Positions 31,762 to 43,044 are shown, counted from the first letter of the stretch. The stretch: DNA of 64,000 nucleotides from Arion vulgaris (GCA_020796225.1 CM036775.1:9284671-9348670), one strand, 5' to 3'. Numbers and translations are program-made. Notes: a model not told the origin generated them from the sequence alone.

Positions 31762-32017
31762 ACGCCCGAGTGGTTACCGGGGCCCAAATTTGGGGTGTAA
31801 AGAATAGAACCACTGTTACCTGCCACGCATGTCGTAAGAGGCGACTAAGGAGGTTTGGATGAAATCGGATGCACATGTCCTAAACGTATAGAAATATATG
31901 CGTTTAGGGGCCTACAAACCAATGTGCAACGTATACACGTTCTTGGCAAAGATCAAACATATCACAAAGAGTGATTAAAATTGGTCGTAAAGAACGAACG
32001 TGAAGAAGAAGAAGAAA
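31762..32017 (+). mobile_element. SINE-1 with TSD
   Basis: Full copy from CACGCCCGAGTGGTTACCGG to (GAA)n. AAATTCTAG occurs at both ends (9 bp). Confidence 0.85.
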
Positions 32018-32103
32018 TTCTAGCAGTTTCTAAAATAAAAATTTGGAGTAATAGTTTTACAAAGTACAGAAACAAAATACAACGATGTGCAAATGAATAA
32101 AGG

Positions 32104-32259
32104 CAGTGGCGGCTCATCATTAAGGGCCAGTGGGGCCGAGCCCCACCAAAAATAATGTAAAACGTGTATAAATTAAATTATAACCTAACCCAATACCATG
32201 ATTTTCCACACAAAAATATGTCTGGCCCCACCAACAAAACTTAGCACGAGCCGCCACTG
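32104..32259. mobile_element. hAT-type MITE
   Basis: CAGTGGCGGCTCATCATTA ... GCACGAGCCGCCACTG with 8-bp flanks AATAAAGG and AAAAAAGG (7 of 8 match). Confidence 0.85.
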
Positions 32260-32399
32260 AAAAAAGGTATACAGACAATGGTCCTATACAACAGACAAGA
32301 TAGACACAGTGAGAACATAACTGACCTAAAATGAAAATATGTGACTAAAAACGAAATAAATGTGAAAAACTAGAAATCAAAAGTAAAAATATATGTAAT

Positions 32400-32700
32400 T
32401 TTGAAAGGTGAAGATATTTTGTATACAATTTATTTTAAATCTTTTTTAATGAATTTTGCCCCGGCAGCGGCTTTCCAGCCTGCTCTTCTCGATTTTGAAC
32501 TGCCAAGAGTTCTTTTACGTGCTCAAATTGAACACGGGGTCTACGTTTCATCGTCCGCCTCCGATAGGACTAGGAACTCGATCTCAACTACACTGATATT
32601 AGGAATCACTGGAAAAATACCCAGATGGTTCCACGAGAGAGCGAACGTGGTACCTTTGGCACAAGAGACGAGCACCTAATCTCTACGCCACAAAGACCTC
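32400..32700 (-). repeat. Repeat R10
   Basis: TTGCCCCGGCAGCGGCTTTC ... CATCGTCCGCCTCCGATAGG ... ACCTAATCTCTACGCCACA. The other copies are listed at 11480-12600. Confidence 0.6.
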
Positions 32701-33134
32701 GAAAGAAAAAGAAAGATGCAAGATGTCGCATACGCGTTATGTATGAGAAAGTTGTTAGCCACTTCACGGAGGACAGGGCGGCATTCAGGGCTGCAGTTGT
32801 GGAAGCCAAGTTTCGACAGGGACAAGCTACATGAGTTCAGTGCGCAGGCGATGGGCCGAATCGCTACAAGCCTCAACAATTTGCAGAATTGCACTTATCT
32901 TCGTTCCGGGGCACATGGGTGTCGTTGGCAATGAGAGAGCAGAAGACTGGCTGGCTCTGCCACCATATCAGGGATAAGTCAATGAATAGAGTGACATTTG
33001 AATCCCTCATAAGTGTTGCCGTAAATATAATTTTCATTTAAACCAATTAACGTCAACTGCTCAGATTGCAAGAGCTGTGATTGAAGATTGAAGTGGACAG
33101 ACAAGAACAGTAAAACATGTATATGAGTAGGCTC

Positions 33135-33294
33135 GTGGGGCTCGTCATTAGGGTCCGAACCTCCACCAAAAATGAATGCGTAACATGTATTTATTTTTAA
33201 TAAATTAAAATATAACCTAACCCAAACCCATGATTTACCCGAAAATTTGTGTCTGGCCCCACCAACAAAAACGATCACGAGCCGCCACTGAGTA
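33135..33294. mobile_element. hAT-type MITE, degenerate left end
   Basis: The right end ATCACGAGCCGCCACTG is intact; the left end has lost its first bases (GCTCGTGGGGCTCGTCATTA). AGTAGG flanks both sides. Confidence 0.7.
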
Positions 33295-33548
33295 GGTGTA
33301 TCAATCAACATCGAACTGGTACGGTCAGTCGCTGGACGCTGTTGGAGATATTTGCGAAGGAGATCGAAGCACCTATGGATATGTCCGGAGTGCAATGAAG
33401 ATATTCCAAACTGAAGCTAAATGAGAGATTTGATAATGATGCTTAAATCAGTAAATAGTAACGGGTGTGTTAAATTGCATTTCCGAAAAGAGAGAAAGAA
33501 AGCAGAGTAGGCTGTTGGATAAGTGAGAAAAACGAGGATTATACTTAC

Positions 33549-34056
33549 AGATAAAAAGTATGAAACGAGGTCAGAAATGTATCCATCCATAATGCTTGTT
33601 CCGGAAATCAGTATGTCTTCAGGGCCACTTAAACACGTGTCAATTAAACTGTGAGCCCGTTTCCTGGAGAGTGTTGTAACAAATCTACTGGTAACTCTCG
33701 TCTCCTCATGTTTGGTGGTTTGTCTGTCGTTTGTTATAGAGGAATGCTGGGTATCCAAGTTTTTTCTACCATACAAAGTCAAGGTCTGCTTTCAAAGTCT
33801 TCTTTTCTTCTGGAACCGAATCATGTATGTCTGATTGTTTTCTAGCAAGTTTATCAATATTGTATTGTTCCATGTCATGATGATCAATTTTTATATTTTC
33901 GTCATTTAATAGTTTAGTTTCTGCGATATTTTTGTTTCGTTGTATTCTTGCTTGTGAAGTTGGAAATTTATAGATTTTTCGGAAAGGGGTGCCATCTGAT
34001 GCCGTATTCTCTGTTCTGTTTTTTGGTATGAATGAGTTTGTAGAAAAATGATGCAT
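33549..34056 (-). CDS. Probable first coding exon, unrecognised gene
   Basis: Begins at ATG 34056 (MHHFSTNSFIPKNRTENTAS) and ends at a strong donor, TTATCT|GTAAGTATA, at 33548. The first 96 codons (KLLNDENIKIDHHDMEQYNI ... KKTLKADLDFVW) hit a TAG at 33766-33768. The downstream part reads in the next frame as GRKNLDTQHSSITNDRQTTK, then ETRVTSRFVTTLSRKRAHSL, then CLSGPEDILISGTSIMDGYI, SDLVSYFLS. The switch must fall between about 33768 and 33795 and is a +1 shift. Composition is charged and soluble, with no membrane segment and no signal peptide. A TATA box lies upstream. I do not recognise the family, and I see no further exon of this gene within the window. Confidence 0.55.
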
Positions 34057-34098
34057 AATCGAGAATATTCAGTCTGCACGGGTCACAGCAGACTTTGA

Positions 34099-34106
34099 TA
34101 TTTATA
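34099..34106 (-). promoter_or_regulatory. TATA box upstream of ATG 34056
   Basis: TATAAATA on the minus strand, about 45 bp before the ATG at 34056. This would place a start site near 34072 and leave a very short 5' UTR. No repeat family overlaps it. Confidence 0.45.
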
Positions 34107-34379
34107 GTTAACAGGTTATAGATAAAAGCGTCTGCCGTGTATAATTACAGCTCTGAGTCAGCTGTAGTGCAAGGACGCGTTTTAGTACCACAGATGTGAC
34201 AAACGGTGTAGACTCAGATTAAGTACCGTTTCACATTAACAGTTGGCAGCAATGGATATCATATATACCATCTGTTCCTTTGCCTGCTGGTACACTCATG
34301 ATAGTCTGCTATTTGTTCACCATTTGATGCTTGATAAATAAGATCCTGTGCAAAGATAGTGCACATAAATTCTTCCTTC

Positions 34380-34735
34380 GAAACGAAATGCTACAGAAAG
34401 ATCCTACGAATACCATGGAAAAAAAAAAGAAAGAACACTGATGTCCTGAAAGAACTAATGTTAAAGAGAATTGGCTAATAAACAACTTACTATACAGAAA
34501 AATTACATACTTTGGTCACATCAAGCGTCACGATGGCCTGGAAAGAACAATACTAGAGGGCAGGGTCCCAGGACGCAGAGGCAGACCAAGAAGAAGATGG
34601 CTACAAGATATTAAATAAACCATGAATATGACCATCGACGAAGTGGGTGAACTAGCTAGAGACGAGTGAATTTCAGATGTGCTGCAAAGAGAGCAACGTC
34701 CTATAAAGGATACGCATCTTGATGATGAGTGCACA
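34380..34735 (+). mobile_element. LINE-H 3' fragment
   Basis: Same reading as 12990-13345 (GRRGRPRRRWLQDIK), better preserved; ends GCATCTTGATGATGAG. Confidence 0.7.
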
Positions 34736-34899
34736 GAATGTTAAAAACCAAAGCAAGTTGATACAACCCTAGTCAGTTACATTCGAAGATGATATATATA
34801 TTGGTATATTTAGCTTACACTGACCACCGGATATATGTATTATCTATTTATGCTGACTTCTAAAAGTGTAGATTGAAGCTGTGTATTTATCATGTATCC

Positions 34900-35502
34900 T
34901 GCCTGCGACGAGACAACTGTACACACATCAAGCACATCGAATTTAAACATCGGTAAATATAGTATTGCTATAGCAGCTAGTGCCTTCACTAAATTAACGA
35001 ATATCTGGCAATCTCAAGACCTTAGTATATGCACAAAAGTTAAATTATTTAGGTCATGTGTGATTCCTGTACTGACCTACGGTTGTGAAAGTTGAAATCA
35101 ACAAAGAAAATTGATAAGAAACTGGACAGCTTTGAGAATAAATGTCTACGAAAATTATTAAAAGTAAAATGGAGTGATTTCGTTTCTAACAACACAGTGA
35201 GAGATAGAACACACCAACAACCCGTATCAAATATTATAAGAAAGCGAAGGTGGAAATATTTAGGTCATGTTCTTAGATCAGACGAAAAGAGACTAAATCG
35301 ACAAGTCCTTATGTGGTCACCAGTTGGGAAAAGAAAACGTGGAAGACCTAAGACCACTCTTCGAAGAACCATCCAACAAGAAAGTAAACTATTGGGATGT
35401 AAAACCATACAAGATCTCCAACTGCTAGCAAAGAACGTATCACATGGAGATCTAAAACCTCTGCCCTATGTGCCGCCTTTGGCACGAAAGGAACAAAACT
35501 AA
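34900..35502 (+). mobile_element. LINE-I ORF2 C-terminus
   Basis: Two open pieces: 34892-35095 (FTKLTNIWQSQDLSICTKVK, SCVIPVLTYGCES) and 35092-35502 (FENKCLRKLLKVKW, IIRKRRWKYLGHVLRSDEKR, GKRKRGRPKTTLRRTI). They are separated by one stop/frameshift near 35093. This is the cleanest LINE tail in the window. Confidence 0.75.
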
Positions 35503-35534
35503 CTAAATATCATCAGATATGCCCTCGGTGTTCT

Positions 35535-35985
35535 ATCAAGCACAAGTTGCTTGATTTCACCATCGTCATTGCACTTCGGTGAGTAACCATGTGTGTTCCG
35601 ATCCCTGTCTTAGACAGGAAAGTCTCAGCGAAAGTCCACGAACTCCGAAGCACCGGCGAGGGTTCCCCGATGTAATTTAGAAGATAGTGAAAATATTTTG
35701 TGGGGATTTTTATTTTTGTTATATTTCTAATGAATTTGCTCGGGCAGAGGGTTTTCAGCCTGCTATTCTCAATTTTTGAACTGCCAACGTGCAGACTGAA
35801 GTCCCCAACTCAACTTGAACACGACTCAACTTGAACAGGGGCGTGTTCTTTTTTATCATCCGTTTCTGATACGACTATGAACACGATCCTCACTGAGATC
35901 ATGGATCTCTTGAAAAATATCCAGATGGTTTCACGAGATAGCAAACCGATTACATTTGGAACGAGACGTGAGCACCTAACCTAGA
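35535..35985 (-). repeat. Repeat R10
   Basis: ATTGCACTTCGGTGAGTAAC ... GCTCGGGCAGAGGGTTTTCA ... GATCATGGATCTCTTGAAA. A short stretch (CAACTCAACTTGAACACG) is locally duplicated near 35808. Confidence 0.6.
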
Positions 35986-36394
35986 GACTATCTAAGCACA
36001 GACACAATATAAGCATACACACACACAATATAGTTGTTTCCTTATTTGCAACGAATCAGACTAAAACATTCCGTGCACGCACGTGCATGGCATACATTCC
36101 TCACGTGTAGACGTCCCATGCAGCTGTGAGCATATATACAATACAACAGACGGCTATAAATCCTATATTTTTGAATCGTTCGATTCACAAAACTATACGT
36201 TGGATACCAACGCTAATACTAAACTGCGCACATAACCAGTTGGATCTTGTCCCATGTTCACCATTAGGCTAAGCTGGTTTCTCTCTGTGTGTGTATGTGT
36301 GTGTTACACTGACGTCAGATCAATCAATTTGATGACCTCTAACACACGCTTATCACTAACATATTGCATATTATTTTTATATATAGGTAAATAT

Positions 36395-36592
36395 ATGGCC
36401 TGGAGAGAACAATATTAGAGGACAGGGTCACAGGATGCAGAGGCACACCAAGAAGAGATGGCTACAAGATATTAAAGAAACCATGAATATGACTATCGGC
36501 GAAGTGGGTGAACTGGCTAGAGATAGAGTGAATTTCAGATGTGTTGCAAAGAGAGCAACGCCATGTAAAGGTCACACACATTGATGATATAT
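36395..36592 (+). mobile_element. LINE-H tail
   Basis: ATGGCCTGGAGAGAACAATA ... AAAGAGAGCAACGCCATGTA, 3'-most 200 bp of LINE-H with a TTGATGAT tail. Confidence 0.65.
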
Positions 36593-36799
36593 GTTTAGTT
36601 TTGTCGACGGATTTGTCATCGCTGCAGATTGAACCAATTAGTTCACAAATGCAACTATCATCATAGCACTTCAGACACGTCCATATATACTACGAACTCA
36701 TCCTCAACAAATCCAGCAGCCCAAAACGCCATTCGGTTGATTAATCTCTCTTTGCATATTTAGTATGTCGTTCTTTTCGGGCTGCACCAATATTATTAC

Positions 36800-36965
36800 C
36801 AGTGGCGGTTCGTGCTCATTTTTGTTGGTGGGGCCAGACAAACATTTTCGAAAAATCATGGTTTTGGGTTAGGTTATATTTTAATTTATAAAGTAATAAG
36901 TACACGTTACACTTTATTTTTGGTGGGTCCCGGCCCCAGTGGCCCTTAATGACGAGCTGCCACTG
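36800..36965. mobile_element. hAT-type MITE, 8-bp TSD ATTATTAC
   Basis: CAGTGGCGGTTCGTGCTCA ... GACGAGCTGCCACTG. ATTATTAC is exact on both flanks (36792 and 36966). Confidence 0.9.
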
Positions 36966-36984
36966 ATTATTACCCATCTCTCAA

Positions 36985-38000
36985 TCTGGTCAGCAGTGGA
37001 TTCACAACCCTGAAATTCCTCTGTTCGGAAAGACTCTCAATGCGTGAAGAATGTCCTCTCGGTCCATGGCAGCTCCCTCTGATATTGCAGCTATGCCAGC
37101 CAATCTATCAGCTCGTTCATTATCCCCGACTGCTACATGCCCAAGGGACAAAAATGAAGGTGATTTCTCTTATCACTGTCTGTACCAGTACCTCCACCCA
37201 GTTTCCTCTCACTATTCATGTTTCGACTTTACGAATCATGCTCATAGAGTCACTGAGTAGTTTTGAGATGCCGACCACGTCACCGCCTGTACCTCCATTG
37301 TCAAACTACTTGTGATTGTCGCATAGGCCCCACTGGCCTCTCTTATTATTCTTTCCTCCGTAGCGTGCTGAAAAAGCCCACATATGGCGTTGTTGTCGAA
37401 TAACTGAACAATCGGTGTAAATAGCTACAATAATTGAATTGATGTTTTCATTCAAGTGGGCCTCCACGTACGGATAAAAAATGGCCTACAAGAACAAATG
37501 GTTGAGAGATCACTAATGCCATGAAAAAGATGATGCATACTATCAACTCAATATTCGAAAAGTCGAATCAGGTATGGTGAGACGCAACTGTGTGGAGGTA
37601 CTGGTACAGACAATGATCAGAGAAATCACCTTTATTTTTTTCCCTGGGCACGCAGGAGTTAGGAGTAATGAACGAGCTGATAGATTGGATGGCTTAGCTA
37701 CAATATCAGAGGAGCTGCAATGGATCGAAGTGACATTCTTCACGCATTGAGAAAGTCTTTCCAAACAGAGGAGTTTCAGGGCTGTGATCCACTCGCTGAC
37801 CAGATTGAAAGAGATGGTGTCAATATTGGTGCAGCCGAAAAGAACGACATACTAAATATGCAAAGAGATTGATTAATCAACATCGAACTGGCGTGTTAGG
37901 TCGCTGCTGGATTTGCTGAGGCGGAGATCGGATATCGGAACACCTATGGACATGTCCGGAGTGCTATGATGATAGTCCTCATATAACTGATCAACTCAAT
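36985..38000. mobile_element. LINE-E RNase H fragments, inverted pair
   Basis: 36985-37465 (minus) and 37480-38000 (plus) encode the same RNase H end (FFPGHAGVRSNERADRLDGL) and following tail (DQIERD...ILVQPKRTTY). They are about 400-bp inverted arms with little between them, so the pair could fold into a long hairpin. Both are frameshifted. Confidence 0.7.
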
Positions 38001-38004
38001 AGAG

Positions 38005-38275
38005 AAGAAGAACAGGTTGTCATTTTTCGGCTACGAACAGGGTACAATAAGCTGAGGTACCATCTTTTTAACAAGTACAAAATATGCCCTTCTGGCATAT
38101 GCACATATGGCACCATCATGATGACGGACACACACATACAGTGAACAGAGAGAAAACACATGGCCAATCCCCATATCAGTCCAAGACAAGCTATATGGAG
38201 GTGTACATGGACTCTGGTTAACCACTAACGACTTTAGAAGTATACAAATCGATGTCTGAAAACGTTGGAAGAAGT
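38005..38275 (+). mobile_element. RNase-H LINE C-terminal tail
   Basis: VVIFRLRTGYNKLRYHLFNK, then YKICPSGICTYGT: the cysteine-bearing C-terminus after RNase H. The same tail is at 54290-54402 and 54627-54865. Confidence 0.65.
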
Positions 38276-38289
38276 GACGAATTATTTGT

Positions 38290-38890
38290 CACAGTTCTAA
38301 TGTCCTACAGCATAGTTCTAGATGTCCTCGCGACTAGCAATCAGTTCTAGATGTCCCTCAGCGACAGCGACATCAGTTCTAGATTTCTCAGCGACAGCGA
38401 ATCAGTTCTAGATGTCCCTCAGCTAGCGACATCAGTTCTAGATGTCCCTCAGCGACGTTAGTTCTAGATGTCCCTCAGCGACCAGCGCATCATTCAAGAT
38501 GTCCCTCAGCGACACCAGTTCTAGATATCCTCAGTGTGACATCAGTTCTAGATGTCCCTCAGCGACTAGCTTAATCAGTTCTAGATGTCCTCAGCGACTA
38601 GCGATTCATTCTAGATGTCCCTCAGCGACATCAGTTCTAGATGTCCCTCAGCCGACAACATGTTCTAGATTCCAGTGAAGTGAACAGTTTGATATCCACA
38701 ATGTCAGTTTCCATGACAGCATGTCTAGATGTCCAGACACGTCGATGTCTCACGCGTAGTTCAGATGTCCACAGCCAAGATGTCCCCACCAGTTCTAGAT
38801 ATCCACACATCAGTTCAGATGTCCGATAGTTCAGATGTCCTACGACACACACTTAGTTTAGATGTCCTCAGGCGAACACTAGTTCTGTGT
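38290..38890. repeat. Degenerate tandem repeat, unit about 26 bp
   Basis: Some 20 imperfect copies of CATCAGTTCTAGATGTCCCT followed by CAGCGA. Spacing is irregular, with many indels, and the array decays toward 38890. It lies between LINE tails; I assign no function. Confidence 0.85.
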
Positions 38891-39227
38891 TTGTTATTAT
38901 TAGGTATCAGAGAACCGACAGAAATAGCTAGTGATTAGTGCCCCTACTCCGTAGACAAGTGATCCCTGGGTCAAGTACAAGAAGATCTGAGAAAAACTCA
39001 CAGACACCCTCAAACAAGAAAATTGTACAAGTAAAAGAGAAATGTTTATGACATTGAAAAAAAACATAACTAAATCATGAAATCATAACGTAATAATCGT
39101 CACATCAAAATATGAGGTCAGATGAAAAATTCTTTGGGTATATTTTAACATACACAGTAAAACATAGCTAATATAGCTGCTAGGAGAAAGACAAAGTTCA
39201 GGTGTATTTGGTATTTTTGTTTGCTTG

Positions 39228-39397
39228 TCACCACTGACGGCTCGTCATTAAGGGCCAATGGAGCCGGGCCCTACCAAAAATAATGTATAACGTGTATTTA
39301 TTATTTTACAAATTAAAATATAGCAACCAAATACCATTATTTATCCGGCAAAAAATGTCTGGCCCCACCAACAAAAATGATCACGAGCCGCCACTAT
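39228..39397. mobile_element. hAT-type MITE, older copy
   Basis: CACTGACGGCTCGTCATTA ... ATCACGAGCCGCCACT. Ends are mutated and no clear TSD is seen. Confidence 0.7.
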
Positions 39398-39429
39398 GAA
39401 TTCAGGCGTAGTCACGGCATCCCTAACTG

Positions 39430-39985
39430 ATTTTTGTCACCGATGCACAGTCAGTATTGCAAGCCCTAGATAGTGAAAAGCTGCCAGAACTAAAAGAAAC
39501 ACTAAGTGAGCTAAATATCATAGAAGGGTGGTGTGCAGTGGATACCAGCACACTGTGGCATACCAGGAAACGAGAGAGCAGACAAATTAGCTAGAGAAGG
39601 AGCAACACAGGAATCAAATAATCACTTTCCAGGAAAAGAAAACGCTCATCAAAGCCATTAGAAAAGAAAACCAGCAGATAATTACCACTGTCTAGATAGA
39701 GCAAAGCAGGTGATATTGTTTCGACTCAGAACTGGTTACAATAAAATGAACGACAACTACACAGACTAAAACTAGTTCCATCACCCACATGTGCTTGTGG
39801 ACAGACTGCATCGACAACTGAACACATCCTGCAAGATTGTCACCTGATGAATCAACTGCGGAAAGAACACTGGTCAACAGAGACAGACATCAACACAAAG
39901 CTGTTTGAAAGCTTTGATGAACTAACAAATACAACAACATACATCCAGAGAACCAGACTCATTGTGTAGACATTGAACATCAGCG
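39430..39985 (+). mobile_element. RNase-H LINE C-terminus
   Basis: SVLQALDSEKLPELKETLSE, then a damaged HCGIPGNER region (ATACCAGGAAACGAGAGAGC), then LVPSPTCACGQTASTTEHIL. This is the RNase H domain plus C-terminal cysteine motif, frameshifted several times. Confidence 0.7.
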
Positions 39986-40097
39986 AACGAGAAGAAGACT
40001 GATTTTTGTGTGAAGGATTTCATTCCTTATTACCAGTGTTCCTTGCCATTCAGGCGAGCCATATTGCAACTTAGGAGTTACTTGTAATTTATACCCC

Positions 40098-40815
40098 AAG
40101 TTATTCTCCAGTGGATACCAGCCCACTGTGGCATTCCAGGAAATGAGAGAGCAGACATGCTGGCTAAGGAGGGAACAAAACTTACACAACAGAAACACCC
40201 AGTATCACTACCAGAAATCAAGACACATATCAAAAGAAAGTACAAAGAGGTATGGAGGCAACAAACCCACAGCAAACACCCACAAGATCCCATCAGCAGA
40301 CTAAACAGAAAACAGCACACAACAATCTTTCGCCTAAGAACAGGTCACTGCAGGCTCAACCGCCACATGCACAGAATAAAGCCTGCTCAGACTGCACAGT
40401 GTGCATGCCAGACATAAACACAGACTCCAGAGCACATCCTCCAGTCATATCCATCATACACACACCAACGAAATGAAACATGGCCTCATGAACAAAGCTT
40501 ACAGACCAAACTATGGGGAACTCTCGAAGAACTCCAACTGACATGCAGCTTCATAGAGGCAACCCATCTCATGATTTAGACGAGCATACGAAACCGAACG
40601 CAAAGAAAAGAAACAAGCAATTAAATGTATGCAGATTACCAAGAGACAGTGCGTCTCAAAGAGCAATGTTACTCCGATACAGTCGATACAAAGCAAAAGA
40701 CCGGCCACGCAAAAAGCAGACCTCAGAGGCAACGAGAGACACTGTTTATGAAGCGCACACAAAAGCCTACTCTAGAAATCCCCATGCCTTGTATACGGTG
40801 CTACATAAATTTGAC
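40098..40815 (+). mobile_element. RNase-H LINE 3' end, then LINE-C tail
   Basis: 40098-40475 reads [20 protein letters not shown], then YKEVWRQQTHSKHPQDPISR and TGHCRLNRHMHRIKPAQTAQ, the C-terminus of RNase H. The element ends at about 40615 with ACCGAACGCAAAGAAAAGAA, which matches the SINE-1 3' end. 40622-40815 is LINE-C tail (QRAMLLRYSRYKAKDRPRKK). Confidence 0.75.
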
Positions 40816-40827
40816 ACACACTTTTTT

Positions 40828-41155
40828 TTTTTTTTCTTTCGTCCGCTTTCAACTCAGACGAAGTTCCATCTCTGAAACTGATTTTTGCGTGAAAATCTGT
40901 TTTCCAATTTCTTACAATGGCAGCAGCGTGCACATTGTAAATTACTTTACACTGGCAGCCGTGTGCTCAATGTACTCGTAATTAGTATTCCCTCGCCATA
41001 CAGGCAGATTTTCTCCGACTTCAGAGGTACTCATGTTATCGTCCTGAGTAAGACCAGGGACTCGAACAAATGCCGGACAGTAGGTTCGAACCCGAGCTAT
41101 GAGACGTCTCATAGCTAGCAGGCCGAGCTACTATCAACTACTCTAGGCAGTCCCC
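40828..41155 (-). mobile_element. SINE-8
   Basis: Minus copy with the poly(A) tail at 40822-40840 read as T; nearly identical to 17212-17560. Confidence 0.8.
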
Positions 41156-41234
41156 CAGACACACACTAAATTAATTCCTAACAAGTTCAATGAACAAAGA
41201 CATTCATTTTGATCTCATGACTTCTTTTCTTTAA

Positions 41235-42530
41235 TCTTGTTTTACCTCACAGCATCAGGATAAGAAGAGATTTCTAGAACAGGCTTTCATGTGCACTTCA
41301 TAAATTGTGCTTTTCACTGCCTGTTATCTCTGTGCTTCATCTTTGGCGTGGCCTATCTTTTGCTTTGTATCCACTGTATCAGAGTAGTATAGCTCTTTGT
41401 GGCGCACTGTCTGTTGGTAATCTGCTTATGTGACCGACCATTTAATTTGTTGTTTCTTGATGAAGTTCAGTACTGATGTTGTACCCACTTTTTCCTGATG
41501 TCTTCATTTCTAAACAGGTCTCTTCTTGTTACTCCCAGCATTCTGGTGTGACATTTCATCTCTGTGTGATTAGTTTTCTTATCATTTGATGTCAGCGTCC
41601 AGGTTTGGCACTGGTAGCATAATGTTGGAGAAGATTATAGTTGAACAATGCTCTTTCAGTTTCATGGTGACAATTTTGCATTTTTACTTTGGTGTCATTT
41701 GCCTCATGATTTGATTTATTGCATCTATGTTGGTTTCGTAAGTTATTCTTCCGTTTGCTGAAAATGCTCCTAGGTTTTGTAAAGTCTTTACTTGCTTTAA
41801 TTGATGTTTGTCGATGGAGATATTGGTAGTGTTTTCTCTCTAGTGAATGTCATTTCTTCAGTTTTGTATAAAGTATTTGACTCGCTTTAATTGATGTTTG
41901 CCGATGGAGATATTGGTAGTGTTTTCCTCTCTAGTGAATGTCATTTCTTCAGTTTTGTATAAAGTATTTGACTCGCTTTAATTGATGTTTATCGATGGAG
42001 ATATTGGTAGTGTTTTCCTCTCTAGTGAATGTCATTTCTTCAGTTTTGTATAAAGTATTTGACTTGCTTTAATTGATATTTGTCGATGGAGATATTGGTA
42101 GTGTTTTCCTCTCTAGTAAATGTCATTTCTTCAGTTTTGTATAAAGTATTTGACTTGCTTTAATTGATGTCTGTCGATGGAGATATTGGTAGTGTTTTCC
42201 TCTCTAGTGAATGTCATTTCTTCAGTTTTGTATAAAGTATTTGAGTCGCTTTAATTGATGTTTGTCGATGGAGATATTGGTAGTGTTTTCCTCTCTAGCG
42301 AATGTCATTACTTCAGTTTTGTATAAAGTCTTTTACTTGCTTTAATTGATATTTGTCGATGGAGATATTGGTAGTGTTTTCCTCTCTAGTAAATGTCATT
42401 TCTTTAGTTTTGTATAAAGTATTTGAGTCGCTTTAATTAATGTCTGTCGATGGAGATATTGGTAGTGTTTTCCTCTCTAGCGAATATCCTTACTTTGGTT
42501 TTGTCATGACTACAATATTTTTTCTTCTTT
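41235..42530 (-). mobile_element. LINE-C with internal 91-bp tandem expansion
   Basis: 41235-41780 is ordinary LINE-C tail on the minus strand (KKQQIKWSVT-like; GCGTCCAGGTTTGGCACTGG on plus). 41785-42515 is about eight copies of a 91-bp unit, derived from the LINE-C segment encoding FTREENTTNISID (TGGTAGTGTTTTCCTCTCTA on plus). 91 is not a multiple of 3, so the expansion has no coding role. Confidence 0.85.
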
Positions 42531-42765
42531 AAACACTCCATGACCACTTGTTAGCCACTCTTTGTGATTTGTTTGTGACCCAACCCTAAAAGCGATTGTA
42601 CGTTGTGCCAGTCATGCGCCTACAAGTATGCCAGTACATCCGATCTCTGCAACACTTTTTATTTACTAGGGTAGCTTCCTAAGGTGCCTACCTCAGTTGC
42701 CTTGTAAGTCACAGTGTTACTATTCTTTGCTCCCCTTGAAAGCTCTGGCAACACACAGGAGATAC
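42520..42765 (-). mobile_element. SINE-2
   Basis: Minus copy, TTCTTCTTTAAACACTCCAT to TTCTTTGCTCCCCTTGAAAG. Confidence 0.75.
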
Positions 42766-42831
42766 GATGTTTTAACTAAGACAACCGCAAGAGGAGGAGG
42801 TGTGGGCATCTAGAACTAATAATCATGTCTT

Positions 42832-43044
42832 CTTCTTCGTGATATGTTTGATCTTTGCCAAGAACGTGTATATGTTGCACATTGGTTTTGGTAGGCCCCT
42901 AAACGCATAAGACTTCTACACGTTTAGGACACATGCATCCGATTTCAGCCAAACCTCCTTAGTCGCCTCTTATGACATGCATGGCAGGTAACAGTGGTTC
43001 TATTCTTCACACCCCAAATTTGGGCCCGGTAACCACTCGGGCGA
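42832..43044 (-). mobile_element. SINE-1 with TSD
   Basis: Minus copy lacking part of the tail-side body. The flanks AATAATCATGT and AATAATTATGT match at 10 of 11 bases. Confidence 0.8.

Noticed and set aside
34892..35502. Host gene for an RNA-binding-like basic protein
   Set aside because: LTYGCES, RKRRWKYLGHVLR and GRPK motifs are those of LINE ORF2 C-termini.
38290..38890. Possible CRISPR-like array of regularly repeated units
   Set aside because: Units are imperfect with irregular short gaps and no unique spacers of constant length; the genome is eukaryotic.
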